Positions 24,453 to 36,863 are shown, counted from the stretch's first letter. The stretch is DNA of 64,000 nucleotides from Astropecten irregularis (GCA_963971285.1 OZ020252.1:13491662-13555661); one strand, 5' to 3'. Numbers and translations are program-made. The notes: generated by a model not told the origin, from the letters alone.

Positions 24453-26430
24453 AATCACAATTTTTGTACTGAAAGTTCAAATTGATATGATATTTAATTT
24501 CTATGTCGGCATACTTGGATGATTACTTCTTCACCTCCGAGTTTTTAGTATACGGTAAATACAAAAATATTTAAAAAGTACTCCCAGATCTCGTCTGGGA
24601 TTAAACAGAAATTGCATTAGTCGCTGACAAATGTCATAATTTTCAGCCCAAATGCTCGCAGATTTTGTTAAAGATTTTAGAGATGACACAGTAAACGGAT
24701 GAACTTTTCGGTTGAGGGCGTGATAAGTTATCGTCACTTAAACTGCCATGAACTGGGTTTGTGTCTCATGCACTTTAATTCCAGCAGACTTTACGGGGGA
24801 ACATTTAGGCCTTGTGTAGCCCGCGGCATCGTCTTCGGTACAGATGAGATTGGGACCTTAATTGACCGAAATTTAATGCCTCTACCTTTTGGGAGTAATT
24901 CCAGTGATGAATTTGGGAAACGGAAAGTGAGAGAAAATGTCAACCGATGTCTGATGCTGTGCGGCGTTTGGTTGCATGGTTGTTTGTTGTTTTATTTTAT
25001 TATAAAACTGACACGACCTCTGATCATGAGTATATAGACAAGCAATTCATTCTAGCTTTCTTATACGAAATGACAAAGAGCCAATTGTGTGTGTAAAACG
25101 GCAGTACACGTGACATTTTTCTATAAGAACGAATTACATCAAAGGCGAGATAATTAATTAATTAATTAATTAATTAATTAGAATTATCTACATGATTTCA
25201 TTTTTAAATGATTTAGCTTTCGATCCTGCTAGGATCGAAAGGCGTCAGGCCCTCCTAACTCCAAGCATTTTTTTTTTTATACATTTAAGGTCATTATTTT
25301 GGCTGGTCATTATTTTTTAGGCCTACTATTTATGCTTTCATTTTTGTTCATCTTCATAACATCATCGCAACACAGATGGTCCGTAAAAAAGTGTGTTTTT
25401 AAAACAGCAACGGCTCAGCAACAGTTTGACAATTTAAGAATTGCTCAGCTTGTGCTGTATGGCTAGCTCTGGAGAAAACTATGGAACAATCTCGAACAAT
25501 TTAGGTCCTTTATGCCATTACTCATAGTCAAATATGTAATGTTGGTTCCTTCTTGTTGAAAAATCCAATATTATAGCTGCCTGGAAAGGAGCAATTTACT
25601 CTCTGTGTTCTTATAGTTCTGAGAAATTCAAAATGGTGGAAAATACATGTACACGTTGAATCCGTCCAGCCATTATTCAAATCTAATTCGAAATACCCTC
25701 GGCACCAACTTGACAGGTTTCACAGTTCACATAACATAAGCACAGAAGTATTGAAGGATCGTACATGCTAGAACTGTACGAGTAAGGAATTATTTGCCAT
25801 GAAACAAAATGTCACCTTGGTGGTCATTACCCCTTGCAGTCTCAGACTCCAGCTTCCATGCAACGCCATGAAAAATGCATTTAATATCCGAAACGTGTTG
25901 AAATAGACGTTTTTATTTGTAATAAAGTCATACGGCAAATTTTAATCAGGCATTATTAATTGCTTATCAAGAATACTTATCACGCACAGTTTCGGCGCTC
26001 AGAGGAAACTTGTTTTGGTTTGAATTTATTTTATTTTTATTATTTTTTTTTTGGGGGGACGGACATTTCGTCCTGAAAATGTTGACACTATTGGTATACC
26101 GCTAAAAGCAGAATTATTATTTATTGGATGTAGATACTTGGTTTAAAGGTACTGCTTAAGCTATTTTTTCTAATTATTTTATTTTTAAAAGGGAAAATGT
26201 ACTAAATGTTTTATCAAGATAGCCTAATGATACGGCACTTACTACAGTAAATTTGAGTGCTGTCCTCGGCAAACCGAGGATGTTCTTCAGTGCGATAATT
26301 TATTATTGTTCAAGGTAAAAATTTGGTAAGTAACATCTTACAGCAGCTTTAGAGTTAATTGTGCTTCGGGGTTTTTTTTTCGTTGGAAGTGCATTTTACG
26401 ACTTTCAACATCAAGAATTCATCATGACCT
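24453..26430. other. Intergenic with TTAA microsatellite
   Basis: A run of TTAA/AATT units lies at about 25152-25184. A fragment near 25215-25262 (TTTCGATCCTGCTAGGATCG, then AGGCCCTCCTAACT) also occurs inverted near 31512 and, diverged, near 60990. No gene supported. Confidence 0.45.
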
Positions 26431-27032
26431 GGGACCAATGTCATAAAGAGCTGCTTCAGCACACAAATTGCATAAGCATGAAAAGTCTTCTTTAATCAAA
26501 CAGGATTACCAACCAAATTGTCATGTGATGTTTTCTGCTTTTGACTTGTTTTCGGCCATTGTTTTCTGAGCATAACATTCACAGTGTCCTTTGGCTATAT
26601 ATAGTATATGCCTATGCTGATTTTATGTACCAAGGTTTTTGGTGCTTAAAGGGAGCATAGGATTTGCAAAGATGTGCGTTTTGGCTGCATTTGGTACTTA
26701 AACAGAAGTGAAGGTCTTATACTTCCTTACAGACGTTGTTTCATGTCCAAATCCTTCACGGTTACACCACGCTTTCGAAATGCTACTAAACCGTTCGTAC
26801 ATACGATCTTTTTAAGAAGACACTAAATCCTAATTTCCTTGAAAAACCCAGCATCTGATGAACCAAGATTTCCCATGGTGACTGTTTGCAGTGTTTACGA
26901 ACTGTTGAGTCCATTTTCTGTCTCAAACTCAACAATTTTTGCTTAAATAATTCTGTACGCTGCCTTTAAGCAAATTATGGTGCTTAAGCAAATGTTGGTG
27001 CTTAAGCTGCTCTATATGAAATTGGCCCCTGT
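26431..27032. mobile_element. TTGGCCCC-type MITE carrying a nested TTAA element
   Basis: Begins GGGACCAATGTCATAAAGAG and ends ATGAAATTGGCCCC, with the same interior as 2049-2282. Its right part is split by the element at 26646-26969. Confidence 0.75.
26646..26969. mobile_element. TTAA-flanked MITE, third type, nested
   Basis: TTAA borders with imperfect inverted ends AGGGAGCATAGGATT and AATTCTGTACGCTGCCT. The sequence on either side (GGTGCTTAA and TTAAGCAAATTATGG) is the host MITE continuing. It differs internally from the main family. Confidence 0.7.
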
Positions 27033-27580
27033 TGTCATTAACCATGGTGTTGATATTACTATTCTATAGATCATTTCTTGTAACTTGTATACCTGCAAAT
27101 TCCTGTGAAACTACACCCACCCCCTTGACGAATAAAGAAAAGAACGACCCAGCGTCACCTTAGCTCAAGGCTACGCCAAGGTTTCTTGAATTAGAATGGA
27201 GAATTACTGGGTAATCAAATTAAAAGTGACCGTCCACATGCACTCGCAGTTAAGTTGCACCCACTCAATTCGCTAACACACGTTGCGGATAATTGCATGT
27301 TTGCTTACAAACGAATACAGATGAAGAGTCCTACACTTCTTTAGTTCGTTTCCCTTCGTAGAATATTCCATGACTAGTGAAAGGTTGCCTACCTATGAGG
27401 TGAAGATTGGACGTTTCGTCTGGTCAAATTTGTTGAGAATGCAGCTGTTGTATAACTTGTGACACGGAATCGTTGTTTAAGGACTTGGGTTCGTTCAACG
27501 AGACTCTAACTGAGGATCCACAAATAAAAGAGGAGAGAAATTTGACGACGTTGTCGTCAAATTTCTATTTCAAGTAGTTT
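27033..27580. other. Intergenic, nothing recognised
   Basis: Contains a small hairpin TTTGACGACGTTGTCGTCAAA near 27540. No gene seen. Confidence 0.4.
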
Positions 27581-27835
27581 TTAAAGGTAGTATCATACTT
27601 TGGTAAGAAACCTAAACAGAAATGTTCACAGATTTACGGATAACTTACAGGGTATGAAGATGGTGCTGGTAGAAACCTTCCGTTAAAACGTTTCCGCCTG
27701 AAATGGTGTATTTATCCAGAAATTAGTAAAACAACGACCGAAACAGTTATGATCTTTTTAAAGATCAAAAATAAAAGAGAAAAGACTTAAGAAATACTGT
27801 GGCAGTTTTTCACGATTTTTAAAAAAAAAACTCAA
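27581..27835 (+). mobile_element. TTAA-flanked MITE, main family, truncated
   Basis: Begins with a perfect TTAAAGGTAGTATCATACTT end but stops in an A-run after the GGCAGTTTTTCACG segment, about 100 bp short of a full copy. The next copy starts 30 bp on in the same orientation. Confidence 0.85.
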
Positions 27836-27865
27836 CCTCTCAACCATTACCGAGAGCTAGGCCTC

Positions 27866-28226
27866 CTAAATGTAGTATCATACTTTGGTATAAGAAACCA
27901 ACACAGAAATATTCACAGATTTACGTTTAACAGGGTATGAAGATGGTGGTGGTAGAAACATACCGTTAAAATGTTTCCACCTGGAATGGTGTATTTATCC
28001 AAAAATTTGTAAAACAACGACCGAAAATCTTTTTGATCTTTTAAAAGATCAAAAATAAAAGAGAAAAGACTGAAGAAATACTGTGGCTGTTTTTCACCGT
28101 TTTCTCAAAAAGTGACCACCGTATGGGACTGAAATTTTCACAGATGACTGTTACTGTATCTTTCTTGACATTTCTGCCCATGAATCTGCATTTTCTGTGA
28201 TAGAACCAAAGTATGAAATTACTTTT
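27866..28226 (+). mobile_element. TTAA-flanked MITE, main family
   Basis: Nearly full length, with both TTAA borders decayed (CTAA at the left). Shares about 30 bp of upstream flank with the copy at 16208. Confidence 0.82.
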
Positions 28227-28908
28227 CGCTGAAACAAAAAGGAGTACGTGAGTAACCCATCACGACAGTGATGAATATACACGTATTGTATAGTGGGACA
28301 ACACATCACCTAGAAATTTGGTTATTTAACCGGACTATACACATATGATTGATTGTATTATTCAGGGCATGTATGATATATAATACTTCTTTTTTGAATG
28401 ATGGGATTCGGCCAACAGGCGTTATACGTCTGTCATCGACCACCACCAAGCCCATATCTCACTGTATCATCAGAATTCACTCACTGCCTCCGGCCAACGG
28501 TACACAGATGAGCTATACTACTACTGATTCAAGAGCAAGGGAAGTAATGCGTCATTTATGATGGCATGCCCGTATTGATTAATCCAGACCTTTTTTTACA
28601 AATGGTGTTTTCTTTACAGTCACAGTGCTAACGCCATTAATTTCGCAATTTCCCGTGTCATTCTTGTTCAAGTACTCGTTATTAACGTGCGGAGGTGTGA
28701 AGTTTTGGTTTTTTAGTTTCATTTTGCTTCTGTGGTTCTTTTATTATAATATTCAGTTCTTTAACCGCAACCTTTATATCTAAAATGAAAAAACAACAAT
28801 TAAAATCGACAGATTCAATTACTCTTACAACGATGACGATAGGAAATTCACCAATTACTTACTGACGCGATTGGTGAACGTTTACAATACTGCAGTGTGA
28901 AAGAGAGG
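28227..28908. other. Intergenic, nothing recognised
   Basis: No supported feature. Confidence 0.4.
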
Positions 28909-29130
28909 GGGTACGAAACAGAGGGTAAGGCTCAGGCTCCAGCTCTGTCATCCATATGCTGAAAATATAGTTTGTGGTTTTCCATTGAAGCAATGAAGCT
29001 AAAGCTCTGTTTTCCTTTTCAAACAAGAGAATCTACTTCTGAACCGCAGCCAAAAGCATCTATTTTGATACCCGTTATTTCAGAAGGGATTTATGAACTG
29101 GGGCCGGAGCCTGAGACGGAGCCTGAGTGT
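28909..29130 (+). mobile_element. GGCTC-tipped MITE, first of an inverted pair
   Basis: Left tip GTAAGGCTCAGGCTCC, the family core, then CCGGAGCCTGAGACGGAGCC at the right. Followed within about 20 bp by an inverted copy. Confidence 0.8.
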
Positions 29131-29149
29131 TTAGTAAACACTCAAAGGA

Positions 29150-29388
29150 CATTATTTTACAAAACGGAGGCTGAGGTTCCGTCTCAGGCTCTGCCTCCAT
29201 TTCGTGAATCAATTCTCAAACAACTGGTATCAAAATAGAGGCTTTTGGCTGCGGTTCGAAAGTAGATTCTCTGGTTTGAAAAGGAAAACAGAGCTTCAGC
29301 TTCAATGAAAAACCACAACATGTATTTTCAGCCTATGGATGTCAGAGCCTGAGACTGAACCTAAGCCTCCGTTTCGTAAACGCCCCGA
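29150..29388 (-). mobile_element. GGCTC-tipped MITE, second of an inverted pair
   Basis: Inverted with respect to the preceding copy: the core reads GGCTGCGGTTCGAAAGTAGA and it ends AGCCTCCGTTTCGTAAACGC. The two copies together form a long hairpin. Confidence 0.8.
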
Positions 29389-30033
29389 GAGAGGAGAAAC
29401 GAATAATTGCAACACGAAAATGGGCTAGAGTCATACCGCCCTCTATGCTGAACAATGCATTATTACTTTATCATATTTGACCATTGGGCCTGAACCTAAT
29501 CTAAACCTAATCCAGATAAATCGGGTGAGCACCTTTCAATTTCAGACTGGCAACTTAAGTTGCCAAACCAATACTCTCTAAAGGTAATCATATTACACAT
29601 AAAAATAAGACTAGTGATGTAATGATCTTGCCCATTCCCTACTTTGGATTTGTGCATATCATTCACAGCGAATTCGCTCTGCTGAACGAACCCATATGTT
29701 TTACTGCTACAGGCAACACACACATAAAAACCATAGCAATTTTACAATTGCCAAAACTGAATAAAATATAAAATTGAGAGCCTACTACGAACGAACTGAA
29801 GCAAACAGCCGTCGGATGACGTGTAGTCTTAATCCCAGCCTGCGGCAGATGTATCTTTCTGATTGATCATGGGTCGTAGTGAAAAGATTTCGATTCCAGC
29901 CGTATAACCATTTTGCATGACTGGCAAAGGTGAACAAGCTTATACCATAGGGTATCATCCCTAGCCTCCAACCCCAACCAATCGGGAAAACGAGATGGTG
30001 GTATAGTACAGTGACGAGTCACTGCTGAAATTG
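29389..30033. other. Intergenic, nothing recognised
   Basis: No supported feature. Confidence 0.4.
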
Positions 30034-30278
30034 TTTACGAAACGGAGGCTTAGGCTCAGGCTCAGGCTCTGACATTCATATGCTGAAAATATAGGTTGTG
30101 GCTTTTCATTGAAGTTAAAGCTCTGTTTTCAGTTTCAATCCGGAGAATCTACTTCAGAACCGTACTCAAAAGCATATATTTTCTTTAAGAATGGATGCAC
30201 GAAATGGAGCCGGAGCCTGAGCCAGAGCCGGAGCCGGAGCCGGAGCCGGAGCCTCCAACGGTTTCGTAAACCGCCCTA
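30034..30278. mobile_element. GGCTC-tipped MITE
   Basis: Ends GTTTACGAAACGGAGGCTTA and GGTTTCGTAAACCGCCC. The right tip carries five to six GGAGCC units, the mirror of the left-tip expansion at 2311. Confidence 0.8.
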
Positions 30279-31010
30279 GTTCTTTGCAAATGCATTAATG
30301 TGTTATATATTACAGGTGCCCATATAGACATTGCAATGTAAATTATCAGGGTGCACCCAAGTAAATAGTGCCAAAATCCGTCCGCCGAGCTCATGAAAAA
30401 AATTAAGCACTCAATATATTTTAAATAAGAGAGTTGTGAGAGCTATGAGAATGAAGGATCGAAGAACTATGGCACTGGACCTCCTGCCTGGACTCTGGGC
30501 TTCCATTTGTGACCATTTTTGATGCAATTGGGTGAGAAAGTGGGTCTATTTCAGCCGCTTTGCAGAGGGATGTTTTTTTGAAAATGGCTTCTTTGACTGG
30601 AGTGATCCATACCTTGTTTTAGGGGTGGTCAGCTGAGAATGAGTATAACTCAAAAATTCAATGGTCACCCTACCATAACATGGAAAGAAAATGAAAGGTT
30701 ATATGTTCATCATCATTTTTCTGTGCAACTTAGACAGCTGTGAGAGTTCTGTATATTTTTAAATGATTTTTTAAGTTTGAGGATTTATCACTGTTGTCTA
30801 TGGGAGTAATACTTGGGTGCAACCATCAGGATACAAGCAATAGGATGGATTGGAAATAACATGAACAAGTGTACTTAAGTACTAAATTAAATGACCATGT
30901 CTTTTGAGTTGTCTCACTAATAGCAAAGGTTACCAATTAATTTCTGGCCAAATTGAAAAATAACGACATTGAAATCTGTGAAGAATAATATCAAAGGAAC
31001 AAAACAATCA
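30279..31010. other. Intergenic, nothing recognised
   Basis: No supported feature. Confidence 0.4.
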
Positions 31011-31374
31011 TTAAAGGTAATAGATATCATACTTTGGTTTTTGTCAAAGAAATGCAGTTTCATGGACAAAAATAGCAATGAAGATACACTAACAGTCATC
31101 TGTGAACATTTCAGTACCATACGGTACTTTTTGAGAAAACAGTGAAAATGGCAACAGTATTTCTTAAGTCTTTTCTCTTTTATTTTTGATCTTCAAAAGA
31201 TCAAAAATATTTGTGGTCACTGGTTTTACTCTTTTCTAGATAAATACAGCATTTCAGGCAGAAACATTGTAACGGGATGTTTCTATCATCACCATCTTTA
31301 TATCATGTGAGTTATAGGTAACTCTGTGAAGATTTCTGTTTCGTTATGCTACCAAAGTATGATACTACCTTTAA
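31011..31374 (-). mobile_element. TTAA-flanked MITE, main family
   Basis: TTAA borders and a full set of family landmarks, including a shortened central TTGATCTTCAAAAGATCAA palindrome. Confidence 0.85.
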
Positions 31375-31442
31375 ATACTGACATGGGTGTTTTGTTGGGA
31401 AAAGAACAAAATGAAACGTTGTTTGAGTTACCGTGTTACAAA

Positions 31443-31580
31443 GTCAATACACGTAATAAACTGCTGCAAACTGCTCATCAGCCAAAATGACCTGAAATAT
31501 ATCAAATGCTTAAAGTTAGGAGGGCCTGACGCGTTCGATCCTAGCAGGATCTTTCTCAAAGGCTAAGGCCTTCGATCCAG
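31443..31580 (+). repeat. Dispersed repeat copy, CTGCTGCAAACTG type
   Basis: GTAATAAACTGCTGCAAACT, then ATGACCTGAAAT and TAGGAGGGC, appear in the same order at 60776-60865. The following GATCCTAGCAGGATC palindrome is shared with 25215-25262 in inverse orientation. Class unknown. Confidence 0.6.
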
Positions 31581-31815
31581 ATGTTTTGTTGGCCGTGGAT
31601 TTCTAGATAGAGGGCGCTGTTCAATCAACCTAATGGCAGCAGACCATTAACAATAATGTCCATACAGTACACAGACATGCAACATACATGTAGCTAATTA
31701 CGAAATAAAATCATTTAAAATGCTTCTAATTAATGTTAATACAGCTAGGAAAAGCTTAAACATGTTTAATGTCCTTTATCTTTTCCATTTATTTCCTAGA
31801 ACAATTCCAATGGAT

Positions 31816-32188
31816 TTAAAGGTAGTATCATACTTTGGTAAGAAACCGAAACAGAAATCTTCCACAGATTTACTTTTAACTTACAGGGTATGAATATGGT
31901 GGTAGTAGAAACATACCGTTAAAATTGTCCCCCCCCCCCCCTGAAATGGTGTATTTATCCAGAAATTAGTAAAACAACGACCGAAAATCTGTTGGATCTT
32001 TTAAAAGATCGAAAATAAAAGAGAAAAGACTTAAGAAATAGTGTGGCCTTTTTCACTGTTTTCTCAAAAAGTGGGCACCATTATGGGACTGAAATTTTCA
32101 CAGATTACTTTTACTGTATCTTCCTTGATATTTTTGCCCATGAATCTGTATTTCTTTGACAAAAACCAAAGTATGATATTACCTTTAA
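31816..32188 (+). mobile_element. TTAA-flanked MITE, main family
   Basis: TTAA borders and inverted ends, with a C homopolymer near 31929-31941. The overlapping plus and minus frames here are artefacts of the MITE. Confidence 0.88.
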
Positions 32189-33113
32189 GGGGAAAACCCA
32201 CCGTACCTCTCAAACTACCTGGCCAATCGACTGACTGGAGCCAAAACCCCTTCACGACCAAATTAGAGGGACTTGGGGACCTGAAAGTTGAAAGTCCAAA
32301 CTCCGAAAACGGATCCATATTTTGTTCTCTATACAAGACAACCCACTCATCAGGCATGCAGGGCTCATTCAAGCGCTTGTTTTTAATTGAGGATATAGGC
32401 CTATACACACAAAACTAATAACCTTGCAGGCTAATTGTAGACCTAAACTGCTCCCTAATCGGTTGGATGACTGCATTATCACGCACAACCCATGACTGAA
32501 CTCAACAACAATTGTGTAACCATTATTTTACAAAATGTACAGTTAGACAGTGGAACCATTTCCCGTATAAACCAGGATATGAAGTAAGATTCAGTCAAAA
32601 CTTCAATACTTGAGAGTATAGTGCAGGAAAAGTTGGACATGCAGAAGAAATAGGTCTTAGCCTACTTTCCAGGCTGAAGTTCGTCGACATAATGTCTCCA
32701 GCAACAGTGGAAAGGTGTCATTTCCAACTTATTGGGTTGCAGAAGATTCAGAAGATGATAGAAATACAATAGAGAACTTCTCCAGCTAAAGACTGTATGT
32801 ATTCTCTTTGCTGTAAGTATTTTACTCTTCTTGCGTTTAACTGAGGTTTCATACGAACGAGCGAAACATCCTGAAAATCACTAAAAACGGCAAATGCACA
32901 ATACCGTTAGAGTTAGCCTACGGCCTAAATATCTTATGTCACAACTGTGTAGGGCCACAGAAAGGTTTCTGAACAGAAACCAAAGGATTTACGACGTATG
33001 AATCCAGTAAGAAGCCAGTTCATGAGCCTTAAGGGTCACTTTCACGAGAAAGTTTTCAAAATTATTATTCAAATTGAGCGCCGTCTGTATATAGCTAGCT
33101 GTCCTCAGGGGTC
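32189..33113. other. Intergenic, nothing recognised
   Basis: No supported gene. A few short frames lack any recognisable domain. Confidence 0.4.
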
Positions 33114-33243
33114 GATTTCACGAAGTCCTACAATCTATCGTAACTTAGGATAGCCCGTCACGCATCATACGTAGGGCTGCAATGCATCATAAGTCCTACG
33201 ATTGATAGTTAGTTACGATGAGTTTGGTGAAATCGACCCCTGA
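33114..33243. mobile_element. Foldback MITE, GATTTCAC / ATCGTAACT family
   Basis: The best-preserved copy. Ends GGGGTCGATTTCACGAAGTC and TTTGGTGAAATCGACCCC are near-perfect inverted repeats. Confidence 0.85.
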
Positions 33244-33544
33244 CCATAAAACTGAATGATCATTCCTATGTTAACGAATATACTAGAGTTCCTCTGACAA
33301 GCCCAATACCCACCATTCAGATCATATTTCCGGTGCATTCAGTTGCACCTCGTTATACTTGATTAAATTACTTCATTCATGATTGATCCTATTCTTGCAA
33401 TTATCCGTACACGGTCATTGACAGCATGAGAAGCGGTTTCTGCACGCATGGATAGGAAAGGAAATTATCGCAAGAAAATTTCACAACAGTCCACTTTATG
33501 ATTCAAATAGGCCTACATGTATTGCGCTTGTGACATTTCCATAG

Positions 33545-33672
33545 GGTTGTGTGCACAACTTTTCCTGTACCTAATTTTCTAAACATCCAAACCAACGAAC
33601 TTAAAATTTACATTTAATCATATTGAGAGCATTTTCTTTCTTATATTAAACTTTGGACTGTAAAAATATGTC
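33545..33672 (+). repeat. Dispersed repeat copy
   Basis: Matches 14986-15115 in order and orientation. No element ends identified. Confidence 0.6.
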
Positions 33673-33734
33673 TGTAGCTAAGTACCATGGTAGCCATAAC
33701 CTTCGCTGGCATACGAAAACTGGTCTTTCTATAT

Positions 33735-34077
33735 CAGGCGCGGTTCTACGGGGGGGGGGGGCGCTAGGGGGGGGGGGGCGCTAGGGGTGGGGGGGGGGGG
33801 GGGCTTGAGCTCCCCCCTCCCCCCACCCCCCCCCCCCCCCAAAAAAAAATAACAATTGTCTAGCTCCCCCCCCCCCCCCCAAAATGCAATTGAAAAAAAT
33901 TACATAAAAATTACATAATTACACAATTACATAAAAATGGCGTTGTGTAGGCTATGCGCATCTTTTTCGACCCCAAATAAGACATAGCAGAAGGCGAGTG
34001 TTAGAAGATCCCAAAATATCAGTGGCTCTTCTAGCCCCCAAAAATGTTCGCTCTAGAACCGCGCCTGTTCTATGTGT
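33735..34077. mobile_element. hAT-like MITE with long G and C tracts
   Basis: Inverted ends CAGGCGCGGTTCTA and TAGAACCGCGCCTG. Flanks TTCTATAT and TTCTATGT look like an 8-bp target duplication with one change. Long G runs (33752-33805) followed by C runs (33815-33880) form a strong potential hairpin. Confidence 0.75.
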
Positions 34078-34196
34078 GTTAATAGGTAAACATATATATC
34101 TGTATATAAGATTAATTATATATTTAACTTAACTACGAATACAGCATTATATTAAATGAACAACATTTTGGGAATTGCGTTGACTTGATTGAAAAA

Positions 34197-34201
34197 GGTA
34201 C
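34197..34201. repeat. BEL target-site duplication, left copy
   Basis: GGTAC directly before the left LTR, repeated directly after the right LTR. Five bases is the usual size for Pao/BEL elements. Confidence 0.9.
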
Positions 34202-34826
34202 TGTAACGGGCAGCAACTCGACAGTCGCATAGTCATAAGTAAGAGTTGATCTAAGAAAGATGTGTTGCTAGCCGTTAGGGGTTTTCGTTGACTCAAATAA
34301 TCACTAATAAGAATAGACAAGGGTCTCGACAGAAGCTGTGATGTACAGGTAGAATATAGGGTCATTGTTCACTTCTCCACATACATTCCATAAAGCTCCG
34401 TGAAAACTGTAACGATAACACATAAGAAACATCATGAATACATGGTCTATACTAAGTCTAAAGTCTGTCCTAAATGAATCTCATTCTCAATCATGACATG
34501 TAATGTATCAAATAAAACAGCTCTTAAATAGAGAGAATAAACTCTAAATTTATGATTAACTATAAGTTCTAATATTCAATGAATAACAGAAAAGTTAGCT
34601 TGAAACATACCTCCTTGCATCTATTTGACATCAAAGATAGGTGATCAACTCTCTTAGTAAATTAGTCTTCATAATGTTGCTCAACAAAAAGGCATGAGGC
34701 AAGATGTCAGCCACCATGTCCTAAAACGATGTGCTTGGGTGTGTGTGTGTGTGGCTAATCTTAACTCCAATCAAGGGGCACATTGAGGGCGCCCTTTCAA
34801 GTAAAAACAAAAGGTCAACATTTACA
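34202..34826 (-). repeat. BEL 3' LTR
   Basis: About 625 bp, bounded by TG and CA, almost identical to 56556-57149. A GT-rich stretch near 34738-34752 accounts for most of the length difference between the two LTRs. Being on the integrase side, this is the downstream LTR of the minus-strand element. Confidence 0.95.
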
Positions 34827-35102
34827 TGGCTCCCTAAATTAGCATAGCTAATTTCAAATTCAACAGTTAAGTAATATGCTTCCTTTCAGTATGCGCCATG
34901 TACGCAGTAACTCAATAAATGCACTGATTTGATTGTACTTAATTACTTACTACTCAACTACAGTTGATGCCGAAGGTTATCATAAACAAAGTTAATAGGA
35001 TACTAAGTTCTACAAACAATAAATCTAAACAGATGGATATGAAATGGGTACAAAACAAAGAGACCCATTTACATATGGCTCCTCGACGGGGACTTCCCTG
35101 GT

Positions 35103-36863
35103 CTAATTGACTGGGACAAGTAAGACCAACTTCTGGATTGGTCGCTCTAGGTACTTTCTGGAGAGGACCTTCTTGCCCTTTGCATCGAGGTGTGGATCCC
35201 CAACAAGAAGCTTGGCTCTGCGCACAAGACTGTCTTTGCTCGGGAAGACTTCCTCAATACGCGCAAGGCTCCACTGGTTGCGTGGGAGATTGTCATCTTT
35301 GACGATAACTATGTCTCCGACATGTAACTCTGAGGATGGACGAACCCATCGTTGTCGCACTTGAAGATTCTGAAGGAACTCCTTCCTCCAACGTGACCAG
35401 AACTCATTTGCTAGTTGTTGTACTCTTCGCCACTGCCTTTTTGAGTACAAATCGGTTTGCTGAAAGTTGCCTGGGGGAGGCAGAATCACTCTTGACTTCA
35501 TGGTAAGCAAATGGTTCGGAGTCAGTGGTTCTAGAGATGTTGAGTCATTCAAGTTGTCTACAGTAAGGGGACGACTATTTACTATGGCTGCCGCTTCGCA
35601 CATCAGTGTTCTCAGTGATTCATCATTGAGTTGGGATCCAGATTGATCCATCAAGAATGCAAGCACTCTTCGAACAGAACGTATCTGTCGCTCCCAGACT
35701 CCGCCTGCATGGCTAGCAGCAGGAGGATTCATCTTGAATTCAAACTGATCGCAACCTTCTTACAGGAGAAAGCGTTTGACCTGGTCAAGATTCATCTCCG
35801 CAGCAGCCTCATCCAGTTCTGTTCTTGTTCCAACGAAGTTTGTGCCTCGGTCAGATCTCAATTGGCGAATGGGGCCACGGATTGAGATGAATCGGCGTAA
35901 GGCACTGATAAAGGAGTCAGTACTCAGTGAGGCAGTAGTTTCGATGTGGATAGCACGAGATGCCATGCAGGTGAATAAAACACCATATCTCTTCACTTCA
36001 CTTCGGCGTTCCTTGATGAGCCAAGGGCCGAAGAGATCTACGCCACAGTAGGTGAAAGGGGGTGCCGGCTGGAGTCTTTCTTCAGGCAAGTCTGCCATCT
36101 TCTGCTCTGAGACTTTGCCATACAGCTTTCTGCATTTGACACAGCTGGATATGAACTGTGAAACTGCCGAGCTGCATCCAATTATCCAGTATCCCGAAGC
36201 TCTGACTTGATTTGTTGTCATACCACGGCCTTGGTGGGCTGCTTGTTGATGACAGGAGCGTATCACCATGTCAGTTACATGGTGCTTTCTTGGCAATATC
36301 ACTGGATGCTTGAAGCCGTGAGAAAACTGGGATCTCCTGATACGTCCTCCAACACGTATGAGTCCATCTTCATCAATGAATGGATCTAGCCTGAACAAGG
36401 AGCTAGTCTTCTTGAGGACTGTATTACGCTGTCTAGCTTCTTCTCTGCCAGTGTTGCTGTCGTTGATACAAAGAGATTGTAGAACCTTGATCTCGTCAGC
36501 AAACACTTTTCTCTGGACCAGTCTCATGATTTCTATTTCAGCTCGACGAAGGTCTTCAACCATGACAGGTTGGTATGCTGGGATAGCATTCACTCGTAGT
36601 ACTTCTATTTGCGTTGATTTACTGGGCTTCTTGATGGAATGATCCTTGAAGCGTGCTTTCAATCTGAGACAAGCAGCTATTGCTCTCTTAGCACGATGCC
36701 ACTCAGAGAAACACTCTAGGCGCTCCAGTTCAAAGCTGTCTTCCAAGGCACCTGTTGCCATGGCTTGCACTTTCTTCACCTCTGGGTCGTCTGGGGTGAT
36801 GGTTGGTTTTGTGTCTTCTATCACAATTGGAATCTCCTCCCACAGGAATTGTGGTCCCTTCAA
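35103..36863 (-). pseudogene. BEL integrase region with C-terminal DUF5641-type part
   Basis: Translates on the minus strand into a BEL-type integrase: an HHCC zinc-binding segment (HQQAAHQGRG, then CVKCRKLYG), the catalytic core (CGVDLFGPW, LRSDRGTNF, GGVWERQI) and a C-terminal chromatin/DNA-binding-like segment (LHVGDIVIVKDDNLPR, W.LARIEEVFP) typical of Pao elements. The enzyme inserts element cDNA into chromosomes. It lies last in the pol order, next to the downstream LTR. Part of the fossil BEL; some breaks are present in the pol region as a whole. Confidence 0.88.

Noticed and set aside
24699-25037. 112-codon plus-strand frame
   Set aside because: No domain, no homologous pattern I know and no supporting context. 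Most likely chance.
32041-32418. Plus and minus frames of 114-125 codons
   Set aside because: Both overlap the TTAA MITE at 31816-32188, whose sequence repeats elsewhere without keeping the frame open.
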